From contig NZ_JAEDXU010000006.1 in NCBI RefSeq assembly GCF_017830045.1, positions 1-64,000 on the forward strand: DNA of 64,000 nucleotides, written 5' to 3'. Position numbers and translations under genes: made by a program. The notes under the pieces are model-generated. The model did no database searches. It saw only the letters and a list, made by a program, of their open reading frames with translations, and had not been told where the DNA came from. Source of the stretch: Enterococcus larvae (GTDB taxonomy: Bacteria; Bacillota; Bacilli; Lactobacillales; Enterococcaceae). Positions 18,898 to 26,548 of the stretch are shown piece after piece; within the stretch, counting starts at the first letter, position 1, and every line of letters starts with the position of its first letter.

Positions 18898-18910
18898 TCC
18901 CTGCTCCTAT

Positions 18911-19594
18911 TTATCTTGATGTTGTTGCAGCAAGCGTCCAGTTGATTGTCGCTGTATAGCCTCCCGCTTTAGCTGTCATAGCCGGCACCTTCAATTGAAT
19001 CGCTGATCCTGCCCAATACTTTGTCGAGGATAGCTTCCCAACCGCGGCGCTATTACTCGCCGTAGAAAACACCGTATAAGATGTATCAGCAATCATTTCG
19101 ACTGGACTAGTCACTAATCCATCTGGATCACCGCCCTCTGTCAATTCGTTTTTGACTGTGCCGGATGGGAGAATCAATGTTGAGCCCGTCAAGCGTGCTG
19201 TATCTCCCTGCGTATGAAATTCATCTCGCTCCACAGTTAGTGTCCAGCCATTCTTGTCTGTCCGCTTGTCTGTTACCTGCAGATATTGCAGGTTTGTCGT
19301 TGCTTCAGCTTGATAAATCTGCTCCTTTACAGCTACCTTGGCCTGTCCAAAATCAAAAGCTGTCGGTACAACATCAAGGGATAATGGTCCAGCATTTCCT
19401 GTTGCCTGATTGTCTGTATCTCCCGCTGGACCTGCTTTCGAAGGATCAGTCGGATCTTTAGGAGATGTTTGGTCCCGATCCTCTGTAAAAGAAATATCGC
19501 TAGCTGTTCTGTCCACTGCCGCTGCATCACTGGGCAGCAAGAAAACAACACTCGCTGAGACAAGAATGGTACAGCTGATAATGAGCTTTCTCAT
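18911..19594 (-). CDS. Small WxL-domain surface protein (locus A, second gene)
   Basis: 227-aa exported protein. I start it at MRKLIISCTILVS, which has GGAGTGG upstream; the ATG ten codons earlier lacks a site. Signal peptide 1-27, an acidic Pro linker (SPKDPTDPSK), then a WxL domain opening LSLDVVPTAFDFG. Motif one is GWTLTV and motif two is NWTLAATTSR at the C-terminus. It is similar in layout to the gene just upstream, suggesting an old duplication. Predicted non-covalent wall attachment. Confidence 0.87.
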   Translation of the reverse strand: MRKLIISCTILVSASVVFLLPSDAAAVDRTASDISFTEDRDQTSPKDPTDPSKAGPAGDTDNQATGNAGPLSLDVVPTAFDFGQAKVAVKEQIYQAEATTNLQYLQVTDKRTDKNGWTLTVERDEFHTQGDTARLTGSTLILPSGTVKNELTEGGDPDGLVTSPVEMIADTSYTVFSTASNSAAVGKLSSTKYWAGSAIQLKVPAMTAKAGGYTATINWTLAATTSR

Positions 19595-19610
19595 TTCAAC
19601 CACTCCAATC

Positions 19611-20318
19611 CTATGAATGTACAACAGCTGTTAATGTCCATGTCAGGGTATTTGTATAATCTCCGGTCTTTGCAGTATTTGCCGGAATCATCAATTCCAC
19701 CTGATCAGGCGTCCAAACACTCGTTGACTGGCCTTTCCCTACAGACGGATCTGCATCATCTTTTGTCGTTGCAAATACTGTTTTATCAGCATTTGTAATG
19801 TCTACAGCTGTCGTTGTCAGTCTGGCATCAACGTCTGTTGCCGGTGTATTCAAGCTATTACGAGCTGTTCCAGCCGGTATTGAAATGGTTGCCCCTGTCA
19901 ACGTATGAGACAGATTTTTCAAATAGTCGTCCTGTTTGACAGACAGTGCCCAGCCATATGTGCCGCTATCACGGTTATCACTGACTTGAACGTATTGACG
20001 GACATGGTCCACAGCTTGCTTCTGCCCAGCATACGTATGTGCTGCAGAATACATTTTTTGTGTACCGAATTCAAAGCTTGTTGGAACAACATCCAGAGAC
20101 AGCGGCCCAGCAACATCTTGACCTGGGTTATACGGATCTTCTGGTACCAACTCTTTACTCGGATCTTCCGGATCTACAGGCTTCGTTTTCTCATCATTCT
20201 CTTCCAACTCGATATGTCCCGTCGTTTCATCTACTGCTGAAGCCGCTAACGGACTCATCACACCAAGAGCCATACAGCCAATAATTGAAGCGAATAAAAT
20301 TAGACTACTTTTTTTCAT
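19611..20318 (-). CDS. Small WxL-domain surface protein (locus A, first gene)
   Basis: 235-aa exported WxL protein and first gene of locus A, with AGGAGG before its ATG. Signal peptide 1-28, linker KPVDPEDPSKELVPEDP, WxL domain opening LSLDVVPTSFEFG, motif one YGWALSV (WAL) and motif two LTWTLTAVVHS. It shares its layout and much of the domain opening with its downstream neighbour. An extra full ribosome-binding site lies 48 nt upstream of its start. Confidence 0.87.
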   Translation of the reverse strand: MKKSSLILFASIIGCMALGVMSPLAASAVDETTGHIELEENDEKTKPVDPEDPSKELVPEDPYNPGQDVAGPLSLDVVPTSFEFGTQKMYSAAHTYAGQKQAVDHVRQYVQVSDNRDSGTYGWALSVKQDDYLKNLSHTLTGATISIPAGTARNSLNTPATDVDARLTTTAVDITNADKTVFATTKDDADPSVGKGQSTSVWTPDQVELMIPANTAKTGDYTNTLTWTLTAVVHS

Positions 20319-20792
20319 CCTATTTTCCTCCTTGGTTGCGGTTGCTCCCCCTCACAATTACCGATTCACCTCCAATATAAATGTTGTGGCAGCTAAGAAA
20401 ACAACCTGTCAATTATGATTGCTGCTATAAAAACTCTCTGAATATAGAGAATTTTTTTCTAATAATAAGAAAAACTTCAACACTGCTCCTCTCAATAAAC
20501 AAGTGAAGATGACTTTATTTAGATTCAACAATCCTTCAATTCCTTTATCTATGCTCGTTCAGGGTCCCTGTTCACTTTTATTGCCAAACAGGCCAAAACC
20601 CACTTTTTATTATTTTTTTCGTATAATAAAATTGAAATGAACAGAGTAGATTTCATAGATTACTCATATTTATATTATAATAATCAGAAATAAAAAAAAT
20701 ATATTTTCGCAATCTTACCATTTTCATTCGCAATTTTTACTTTGTACATACTCAAACTCAAGCTAAAAGAAAATATTTTAGAGGAGGAAACT
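20319..20792. other. 474-bp divergent regulatory gap of WxL locus A and the LytTR regulator
   Basis: AT-rich gap with no gene. It holds TTGACA on the minus strand near 20407-20412 without a well-spaced -10, a second GGAGGTGA (complement at 20366-20373), a weak CTCT/AGAG hairpin near 20435-20450, and the direct repeat at 20706-20740 before the regulator gene. Promoters for both directions must lie here. Confidence 0.6.
20706..20740 (+). promoter_or_regulatory. Direct repeat, candidate LytTR binding site
   Basis: TTCGCAATCTTAC and TTCGCAATTTTTAC start exactly 21 bp apart, which is two helical turns. They sit about 55-85 bp before the LytTR regulator's start. LytTR proteins bind pairs of short direct repeats at this period. 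The motif is not the AgrA consensus, so this is inference. Confidence 0.45.
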
Positions 20793-21536
20793 ATGGTAAC
20801 CATCTATCTTTTCAACCAAGATGTCGTTTTTTTAAAGCATGCTCAAACAATTGTGACGAACCTTGACGAAAATCGCTTTGTTGTAAAATCGTTTATAGAT
20901 TATCAATTACTGCTTGAGTCAATTGACAGCACTCACAATGCCTATTTTATAGACATAAAATTCACTGATTCCGTTTCATCAATCATTTCCAAAGCCAAGC
21001 AGCTAAGAGAAATAGATCCTTCCGGAAAAATCGTTTACTTTGTCCCAAATGAAGAATTTGCCTTATCCTTGCTAAATGCCTACGTAGAGCCCTTTTCTTA
21101 TTTCTGTAAAAACCAGCAAATCTCCCATGAACTATTTGAAAACTACTTAGTGGAAACCATCGAAACAATCTTTGCTGCCATCAAGAGAAGTCATGAGAAA
21201 GATTATCTCCACTTTCAAGACGGGCAGCTGAAAAAACGAGTCGAGCGCTCCAAGGTCATGTACGTGGAAAATTTTTCCAGAGAAAAGAAGATCAAGGTTG
21301 TTACAACAGAGGAATCCTTTTTTATCAACACCTATCTTGGAGCAGTCAGAGAGCAGTTTGACAAAGATACATTCTTTTTAGATGCTCAATCCCTGATCAT
21401 CAACTTGACCCTATTGCATGAAATTCAGTCCAGTACCTCATACGTAAAATTCAGTAATAACACCGTGCTCTCTTTATCCCCATATTTACTGAAAAAACTA
21501 AAAAAAGCAGCTCATATTCTTGACGAGGCGCTGTGA
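20793..21536 (+). CDS. Orphan LytTR response regulator
   Basis: 247-aa AgrA/FsrA-like transcription regulator. The ATG giving MVTIYLFNQD has GAGGAGG upstream; an earlier start adds 17 residues. The receiver-like N-terminus keeps the phospho-acceptor position (Asp54 in AYFIDIKF) and the Lys (FCKN), but the acidic pair is reduced (FNQD) and the switch Thr/Ser is replaced (FVPNE). The C-terminal LytTR domain (about 140-247) includes DTFFLDAQSLIINL and SYVKFSNN. No histidine kinase is nearby. It is the only plus-strand gene within the WxL island and lies between the two loci, so it probably controls one or both. Confidence 0.8.
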   Translation: MVTIYLFNQDVVFLKHAQTIVTNLDENRFVVKSFIDYQLLLESIDSTHNAYFIDIKFTDSVSSIISKAKQLREIDPSGKIVYFVPNEEFALSLLNAYVEPFSYFCKNQQISHELFENYLVETIETIFAAIKRSHEKDYLHFQDGQLKKRVERSKVMYVENFSREKKIKVVTTEESFFINTYLGAVREQFDKDTFFLDAQSLIINLTLLHEIQSSTSYVKFSNNTVLSLSPYLLKKLKKAAHILDEAL

Positions 21537-21548
21537 AGTGATGCAAAA

Positions 21549-21595
21549 AGAAAGACCGCCAAAGCCAGATAAACAATCTGGTCTTTGACGATCTT
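21549..21595. terminator. Terminator between LytTR regulator and signal peptidase
   Basis: AGACCGCCAAAGCCAGAT pairs with ATCTGGTCTTTGACGATCT and ends in TTTTATT. It lies between convergent genes and can serve both. Confidence 0.8.
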
Positions 21596-21658
21596 TTATT
21601 ATTGTCCAAGGAATTGTAGCCCTCCCTCTTTTTTCATCCCGCTTTGATGATACTAGGA

Positions 21659-22525
21659 CTAAAACGAAGAAAAATCGTTCAGCGGCAATAGCTGTGCTTT
21701 TACAACACCGATAATTTGCTCACTGGTAATCAGCCCATACTCGCGACTATCAGAGCCATATTCCCGATTATCACCGAGAACCAGATAACAATTCTCCGGT
21801 ATGAATTGTTCCTCGCTGATATCCTGTAATTGAAAATCTTCCGTGTATTGCCCGCCGTTTTTTTGCGCCTCATTGATTTCATTGATGATGAATTTTTCAT
21901 CAATGACGTTTCCATCTACATAAAGAACATCATCACTATAACTGATCCGTTCCCCCGGAAGCCCGATCACACGTCTGATCTGCTGTACCTTCCCTCTTTG
22001 AAAAAGGACGATATCCATACGCTTTACTTTTTTTGATTTTTGAACCAATACAGTATCTCCATTCTTCATCGTCGGCATCATGCTGTACCCCTGAACCTTC
22101 GTTATTCCAATAAAAAAGAAACTGACGGTTATGAAAAGCAGTGCAGTGACTACTGTTATGATCAGAAAATCGCGAATGCTCTTGCCAGAGCTCCTACGTT
22201 TTTTTTGTCTCTTTTTGGAATAAAGAGACTTCTTTTTTACTTTTTTAGAACCAAACTTCCTTGTAGCAAAACCTGTTTTTTCCAAAAAAGAAGATTTTTG
22301 CGGTTTTGTTTTCAGCGACTTTCTTTTCTTTTTCTTCTTAATTCTCTCGACTTGATTGCCGGCTTTGTCCCTATCAACAGTCCGCTTTCTTTTCTTACGA
22401 GCAATCTGATTTGTTTTTGTTTTCTGTTCTTTTGTTTTACTACGTGGTCGCCTGCTCTCTGTCAACGGTTTCTGCTGCGTTTTTTTTCTTCTCGGCTTGG
22501 TATTTGTACTCTTCTTTTTTGTCAT
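21659..22525 (-). CDS. Type I signal peptidase with long basic tail and altered dyad (locus B)
   Basis: S26-family signal peptidase, 288 aa, last gene of WxL locus B. Residues 1-118 are an extremely Lys/Arg-rich cytoplasmic extension; one transmembrane helix (about 119-140) follows. Box B has GYSMMPT with the nucleophile Ser148. Box D reads IRRVIGLPGE, so the position of the catalytic Lys (usually KRVIGLPG) is Arg184. Box E GDNREYGSDSREYG is intact. The ATG overlaps the upstream gene's stop (ATGA). Its operon position suggests it serves WxL or DUF916 precursors. With Arg in the dyad it may be inactive, unusual, or non-catalytic. Confidence 0.88.
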   Translation of the reverse strand: MTKKKSTNTKPRRKKTQQKPLTESRRPRSKTKEQKTKTNQIARKKRKRTVDRDKAGNQVERIKKKKKRKSLKTKPQKSSFLEKTGFATRKFGSKKVKKKSLYSKKRQKKRRSSGKSIRDFLIITVVTALLFITVSFFFIGITKVQGYSMMPTMKNGDTVLVQKSKKVKRMDIVLFQRGKVQQIRRVIGLPGERISYSDDVLYVDGNVIDEKFIINEINEAQKNGGQYTEDFQLQDISEEQFIPENCYLVLGDNREYGSDSREYGLITSEQIIGVVKAQLLPLNDFSSF

Positions 22526-23205
22526 TCATCATCACTTGCTCCTTCTTCCTCGAGCCCTGATTGATTGACCTTGAAATAGTCAAATGCGGATGTTTCACGA
22601 GCAATCGTTTTTTCAATATCCATCTGAAACGCTTCGACCAGACTGCTGTTCCCATAAAAATTATTACTCTCACGGGTTGCATTTACCCCGAGCTCCGACA
22701 ACGCAGCATAATACCGATTCAACGCAGACTGACCTTCTTTTGTATTCAACGTGCTCGCTTGCTTAGTGGAATAGGCAGCCATGGTGGTTGCCAAATAACG
22801 GATATTTTGCTGCGAAGCAGCTTTATCCTCTGTTTCATCAGCAGCTTTCTGCAGCTCCTCTTGAAAATCCCTCAACAAATAATAGGACCGGACAATCAGC
22901 GTAGAATCATCCGATGACAAGTTGATCGATTGGTAGTAGTTGGTATACACGGAAGCACCACCTAAACCTGCCGCTAGAAAAATCAGGAAAAGGCTGAAAA
23001 CAATCGATTTTTTTCGCTTTTTCTGCAGTTTACTTCTAGTATTCTCCCACCTTCTCCTTTTTTTCTTATTTTTTGGTGGACGCTTGGCAATTTTTTTTAA
23101 TTTCCTGCTTTGAAGAATGATTTTCACAAAAAAGTATATTGCAAAAAGAACGCAGAGTATTGCTCCTGCTGTCGCGCCCATAATAATCCAAGCAAGTATT
23201 GTCAT
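22522..23205 (-). CDS. Unrecognised two-helix membrane protein (locus B)
   Basis: 227 aa; I do not recognise the family. Two hydrophobic helices (about 4-28 and 66-88) flank a very basic cytoplasmic loop (RKLKKIAKRPPKNKKKRRR). The rest (90-227) is predicted outside, helical and polar, with an acidic tail (GLEEEGASDDE). The start has GAGGAG upstream. It overlaps the signal-peptidase gene by 4 bp and follows the DUF916 gene. Both it and the peptidase carry unusually basic cytoplasmic stretches. A role as a scaffold or partner of the peptidase in WxL export is my inference. Confidence 0.7.
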   Translation of the reverse strand: MTILAWIIMGATAGAILCVLFAIYFFVKIILQSRKLKKIAKRPPKNKKKRRRWENTRSKLQKKRKKSIVFSLFLIFLAAGLGGASVYTNYYQSINLSSDDSTLIVRSYYLLRDFQEELQKAADETEDKAASQQNIRYLATTMAAYSTKQASTLNTKEGQSALNRYYAALSELGVNATRESNNFYGNSSLVEAFQMDIEKTIARETSAFDYFKVNQSGLEEEGASDDE

Positions 23206-23226
23206 GTGTACTGCTCCTCATCTTCT

Positions 23227-24384
23227 TTAAAGTCTCTTTTTCGCTTCATTCCCTTTTGAGGATTTTCTTTTTTTACCGGACTTTCCAGCCTTTTGTTTCC
23301 CTTTCTTTCTTTTTCGAAGAATCGTAACGATCAGGAAAATCACCGCTACAGAGGTAATAAATCCAACAACAATGATTACGATCAACTGCCAATTGATTCC
23401 TGTCTCCTGAGTCAGGCCGACATCTCGTTCGTTATACTTCTGTGCTTCTTCTTCAGTGATTTCAAAATCCTCCGTCCACTCCCAGCTCAGCTCTCCGGAA
23501 GTAGCCAATAAATGAACCGTGTAATTTCCCGCCTCCATTTGCTCCCCATTCATACTGATAGGGAATTCCATAAACGAGTTCGGTGCCATACGCATAGACG
23601 TGTTTTTCGATTCATATAATACGGTACTGCTGTCCTTTTTCATGACCTGTGCTTCAATCGTCAAATCATTCAGGTAGGCGGCAACGATATTGGAAAGATC
23701 CACATATACAGAGTTGCGGTAGTTCAACTGCCCGGCATAGGCGCTGTTGAACTGCAAATCAGGTGTGAGTTCAGCATCGCCTTCCTGCAGTAAAATCGAA
23801 ACCACATATGCATACTGATTGATGACTGTCGAGCCCCCACTAGTATCGACGTCCTCTGTTTGACCAGCCTTCATCAGCTGAATACCGCCGGCAATCACAC
23901 CCTCATAGCCGGTCTCCGGCATTTGGATATTGAGTTCCACCTGTTTTGTCTCTCCCGCAGCCAACTCAACTTCAGAAGGTCCAGTAACCAAATCTTCAAA
24001 GGCAAACGCTAGAGAAGCATCGTTCTTAATTTCGCTATTCGCGTATTCGATCACGCCATTTTTATTCGTTTTTGCTCCATTTAGAGCCAAATCGACTGTG
24101 ATAGCCTCAGAGCCGGGGTTGCTGAGAATGATAACAATCGTTTGCTGCTGGCCTGGCGTCATTTTTAAATGGTAGTACCCCAGATTGGTGTCCTTTTGAT
24201 TTTCAGGGTAGTTCAGGGTATATGTAAAGCCAGATGCTGAAAGAGTCGATGCTCCTGAATTTTCGGTGCTTTCTGTTTCTGCTGTTCCCCAAGCAATTTC
24301 GTCAGCAGTGAAGGTAGTTACTGATAGTAAAAACAGCACTGCCAAGAATATCTTCAAGCAGTTGATTCCAGTTTGTTTTTTCAT
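23227..24384 (-). CDS. WxL-interacting protein, DUF916/DUF3324 (locus B)
   Basis: 385-aa homologue of the locus A protein. Signal peptide 1-28; DUF916 domain (about 50-180) with YHLKMTPGQQQTIVI; DUF3324 domain (about 185-320) with the LSWEWTEDFEIT stretch; transmembrane helix (about 337-360); basic tail (RKRKKGKQKAGKSGKKRK). It should stay in the membrane and hold WxL proteins outside. It sits downstream of two small WxL genes, separated from them by a perfect hairpin, and upstream of the two-helix protein. Confidence 0.9.
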   Translation of the reverse strand: MKKQTGINCLKIFLAVLFLLSVTTFTADEIAWGTAETESTENSGASTLSASGFTYTLNYPENQKDTNLGYYHLKMTPGQQQTIVIILSNPGSEAITVDLALNGAKTNKNGVIEYANSEIKNDASLAFAFEDLVTGPSEVELAAGETKQVELNIQMPETGYEGVIAGGIQLMKAGQTEDVDTSGGSTVINQYAYVVSILLQEGDAELTPDLQFNSAYAGQLNYRNSVYVDLSNIVAAYLNDLTIEAQVMKKDSSTVLYESKNTSMRMAPNSFMEFPISMNGEQMEAGNYTVHLLATSGELSWEWTEDFEITEEEAQKYNERDVGLTQETGINWQLIVIIVVGFITSVAVIFLIVTILRKRKKGKQKAGKSGKKRKSSKGNEAKKRL

Positions 24385-24474
24385 AGGATTGACCTCATCA
24401 TTCTTATTTATAGGCAGAATAGCTAAAAGATAAAGCTTGTTCTATGTATAGATTTTCTGCAGCAGACAATGAAG

Positions 24475-24501
24475 TAAGCTGGTGAGAAACTCACCAGCTT
24501 A
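24475..24501. other. Perfect hairpin between WxL and DUF916 genes
   Basis: TAAGCTGGTGAG / CTCACCAGCTTA: 12-bp perfect stem with a 3-nt loop and no T run on either strand. It lies 28 bp after the WxL stop, inside the operon. It could stabilise the upstream mRNA end or set a processing point, lowering expression downstream. Confidence 0.6.
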
Positions 24502-24528
24502 CCAGTGATACTTAAAGAAGGAGACTGC

Positions 24529-25296
24529 TTATGCAGTTGCACCCATTGTCCAAGTAACTGTTGCAGTGTATGTTCCAGTTGTCATTGCAGAAGCAACGCT
24601 TGTAGGGATGTCTAAAGTAACTGATTTGTTGTCAGTTGCAGTAGCTGCACTTCCTGTGTAAGTAGAACTTTGTCCAAATTCCAGTGTCCACAGACCGCTA
24701 CCTTCTGTATTTGCAGCTTTAACAAATGATTTCGTACCACCATCTTTACTCAATACAACAACTGCTTCAGGAGCTGCTGCAATTGTTCCAGTACCTGAAG
24801 TTGCCAGTAATGGATTTGTGTAAGTGATTGTTGATGCATCTAAAGTTGTTGTTCCATTAGTGAATTGGCTTGTCAACTCACCGTAAATTGTATAGCCAGT
24901 ATACGTACCAGTTACGTCACCGAAGGAAACGATGTTCCCACGAGTTTCTCCAGTGGCAACACCAGCGTCGTCAACCAACGCAACTGATGCAGCATTCGCT
25001 GTTGTTGTTCCAATGGCGATATTACCGAAGTTTAAATCTGATACAGCGATGATTCCTTTATCGTCGATATCCGGATTTGGTTTAACACCTGGTGTTTCTG
25101 GATCGATCCCTGGTCCGTCCGGATCTTCCGGGTCAACGATGCTGTTAGGGTCTTCAGGATCGATAGTCCCTTTACCTACAGTTACAGTACCTGTAGAATC
25201 TAATGATGTTTGATTTGCACTTACCGCTACTGGTAATGCTGCTGTTGCTCCGATAACTGCTATTAAAGCAGCTGCACATAATTTACTTAATTTCAT
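24529..25296 (-). CDS. WxL-domain surface protein (locus B, fourth gene)
   Basis: 255 aa with an ideal AGGAGG site. Signal peptide 1-27 (cleavage after VSA). A Pro/Asp-rich linker with DPEDP repeats spans about 45-75. The WxL domain opens with IIAVSDLNFGNIAIG. Motif one is GLWTLEFG; motif two is VTWTMGATA at the C-terminus. It is rich in Thr, Ala and Ser with few charges, as in abundant wall-exposed WxL proteins. The strong site and the stem-loop after it suggest high expression. Confidence 0.88.
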   Translation of the reverse strand: MKLSKLCAAALIAVIGATAALPVAVSANQTSLDSTGTVTVGKGTIDPEDPNSIVDPEDPDGPGIDPETPGVKPNPDIDDKGIIAVSDLNFGNIAIGTTTANAASVALVDDAGVATGETRGNIVSFGDVTGTYTGYTIYGELTSQFTNGTTTLDASTITYTNPLLATSGTGTIAAAPEAVVVLSKDGGTKSFVKAANTEGSGLWTLEFGQSSTYTGSAATATDNKSVTLDIPTSVASAMTTGTYTATVTWTMGATA

Positions 25297-25375
25297 TTCT
25301 TTGTTCCTCCTAAATTTTCTGTGTTTTATTTACAAATGGGTATTACCCAGTTTGTCTTGCTTAAGATGTTGCAGT

Positions 25376-26185
25376 TTATTCAGTAGGACCGGCTTCCAGC
25401 GTCCATGTTAATGCAGTTGTATATTGAACAGGGTAAATCTTTACTGCATCAGGTATCGTCAGAAAAACTGCTCCATTGTTGTAAGCCGGTTTGTTGAAGG
25501 TTGCGTCGGTCACTTCGTTGCCGTTAGAATCAGTTAATGCAGATAATGTATTTTCCTGATTCGAGGAGTTTTCTCCGGAAGCGCCGAAGGCAATCGTCCA
25601 AATCCCTTTCCCTTGCTGATCCCCAGCGGTAGCTACCGTATAGGCAGTTCCCATCTCATTGATTCCCAAGGTATCTCGGCTAACTGTTGGTGTCCCGCTG
25701 TTTCCATCAGAATTTGCCCAACCATTGCCAAAGGACAATACTGCTCCTTCTAAACTTTGGTTTTCCAAATCCTGAATGATTGAACTGCTGAATTGGGCAT
25801 CCTGGGACAATGTCAGGGTCCAACCGGAAGCCTCCGAGCGATAATCGCTCACTTGGATATAGTAGCCTCGAGCTGTTGTATCGCTGTGGAACAATTGGGC
25901 TAGTGAATCAATTTTTCGGTCAGCCGCTGTGATTTCGGCAGAACCAAAATTCAAGCTGGATACGAAATCGATTCTGAGATCTCCCTTGGTGGACGGGCCT
26001 TCCCCTGGGTCAACTTCCACCCCGGGATTTTCCGGGTCCACCGGTTTACTTGATTCATTTCCTTCCACACTTACAGTACCGTTACCGCCATGTTCTGAGG
26101 CATGTACCGCTGTATTGCTAATGACTGCTGTACCGAATAAAAGAAGAGTGAGTAGAGAAACGTTGAAACATGCATTCATTTTCAT
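25376..26185 (-). CDS. WxL-domain surface protein (locus B, third gene)
   Basis: 269 aa; ATG with AGGAGGAG upstream, overlapping the LPXTG gene stop (ATGA). Signal peptide 1-29; linker SSKPVDPENPGVEVDPGEGP; WxL domain opening LRIDFVSSLNFG. Motifs are GWTLTLS, GIWTIAFG and the C-terminal LTWTLEAGPTE. It differs from its downstream neighbour mainly in inserted loops. Predicted non-covalent wall attachment. Confidence 0.88.
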   Translation of the reverse strand: MKMNACFNVSLLTLLLFGTAVISNTAVHASEHGGNGTVSVEGNESSKPVDPENPGVEVDPGEGPSTKGDLRIDFVSSLNFGSAEITAADRKIDSLAQLFHSDTTARGYYIQVSDYRSEASGWTLTLSQDAQFSSSIIQDLENQSLEGAVLSFGNGWANSDGNSGTPTVSRDTLGINEMGTAYTVATAGDQQGKGIWTIAFGASGENSSNQENTLSALTDSNGNEVTDATFNKPAYNNGAVFLTIPDAVKIYPVQYTTALTWTLEAGPTE

Positions 26186-26532
26186 CCTTGTTTCTCCTCC
26201 TTTTTTCTTCGATAGAAAAGTATCAGCGCAATCAACAGAACAATTCCTGTCCCCATAAGGCTGTATTTCTGAATCATTTCACCTGTACTTGGAAGCTTGT
26301 TTTCTCCCCCTTGCGGTTTCCCTGTAGAGATAGCGGTACTGCTGGAATCAGCAGGTACCTCGGAGGAAGAATCAGTCGTCGAAGACTCCGTTGTTTTCTC
26401 ATAAAAAGTGATTTGACCTTTACTGCTGACCTGTCCTCCAGCACCAGTCGTTGCCGAAGCTGCTGCTGAGAACCCAACCATGCCAATCAGGAACATCGCA
26501 AGACTCAGGAGGAAAGCATTTTTTATTTTCAT
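26182..26532 (-). CDS. Small LPXTG-anchored protein (locus B)
   Basis: 116 aa, starting MKIKNAFLLSLAMFL after AAGGGAAGGGG. Signal peptide 1-27, a Ser/Thr-rich middle, then a normal sorting signal: LPSTGE, hydrophobic helix, and YRRKKEEK. Sortase A should attach it to peptidoglycan. It is the standard small LPXTG member of WxL operons, 16 bp after the 1566-aa gene and coupled to the next WxL gene by a 4-bp overlap. A longer in-frame start would add 34 residues without a site. Confidence 0.88.
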   Translation of the reverse strand: MKIKNAFLLSLAMFLIGMVGFSAAASATTGAGGQVSSKGQITFYEKTTESSTTDSSSEVPADSSSTAISTGKPQGGENKLPSTGEMIQKYSLMGTGIVLLIALILFYRRKKEEKQG

Positions 26533-26548
26533 TTTTTCCCCTTCCCTT

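Noticed and set aside
22040-22564. Plus-strand 174-codon frame opposite the signal peptidase
   Set aside because: Shadow of the Lys/Arg-rich tail (AAA/AAG read backwards gives Phe/Leu); no initiation signal.
24385-24528. Terminator at the 24475 hairpin
   Set aside because: The stem is strong but lacks a T run on either strand, and the downstream genes have no obvious promoter of their own.
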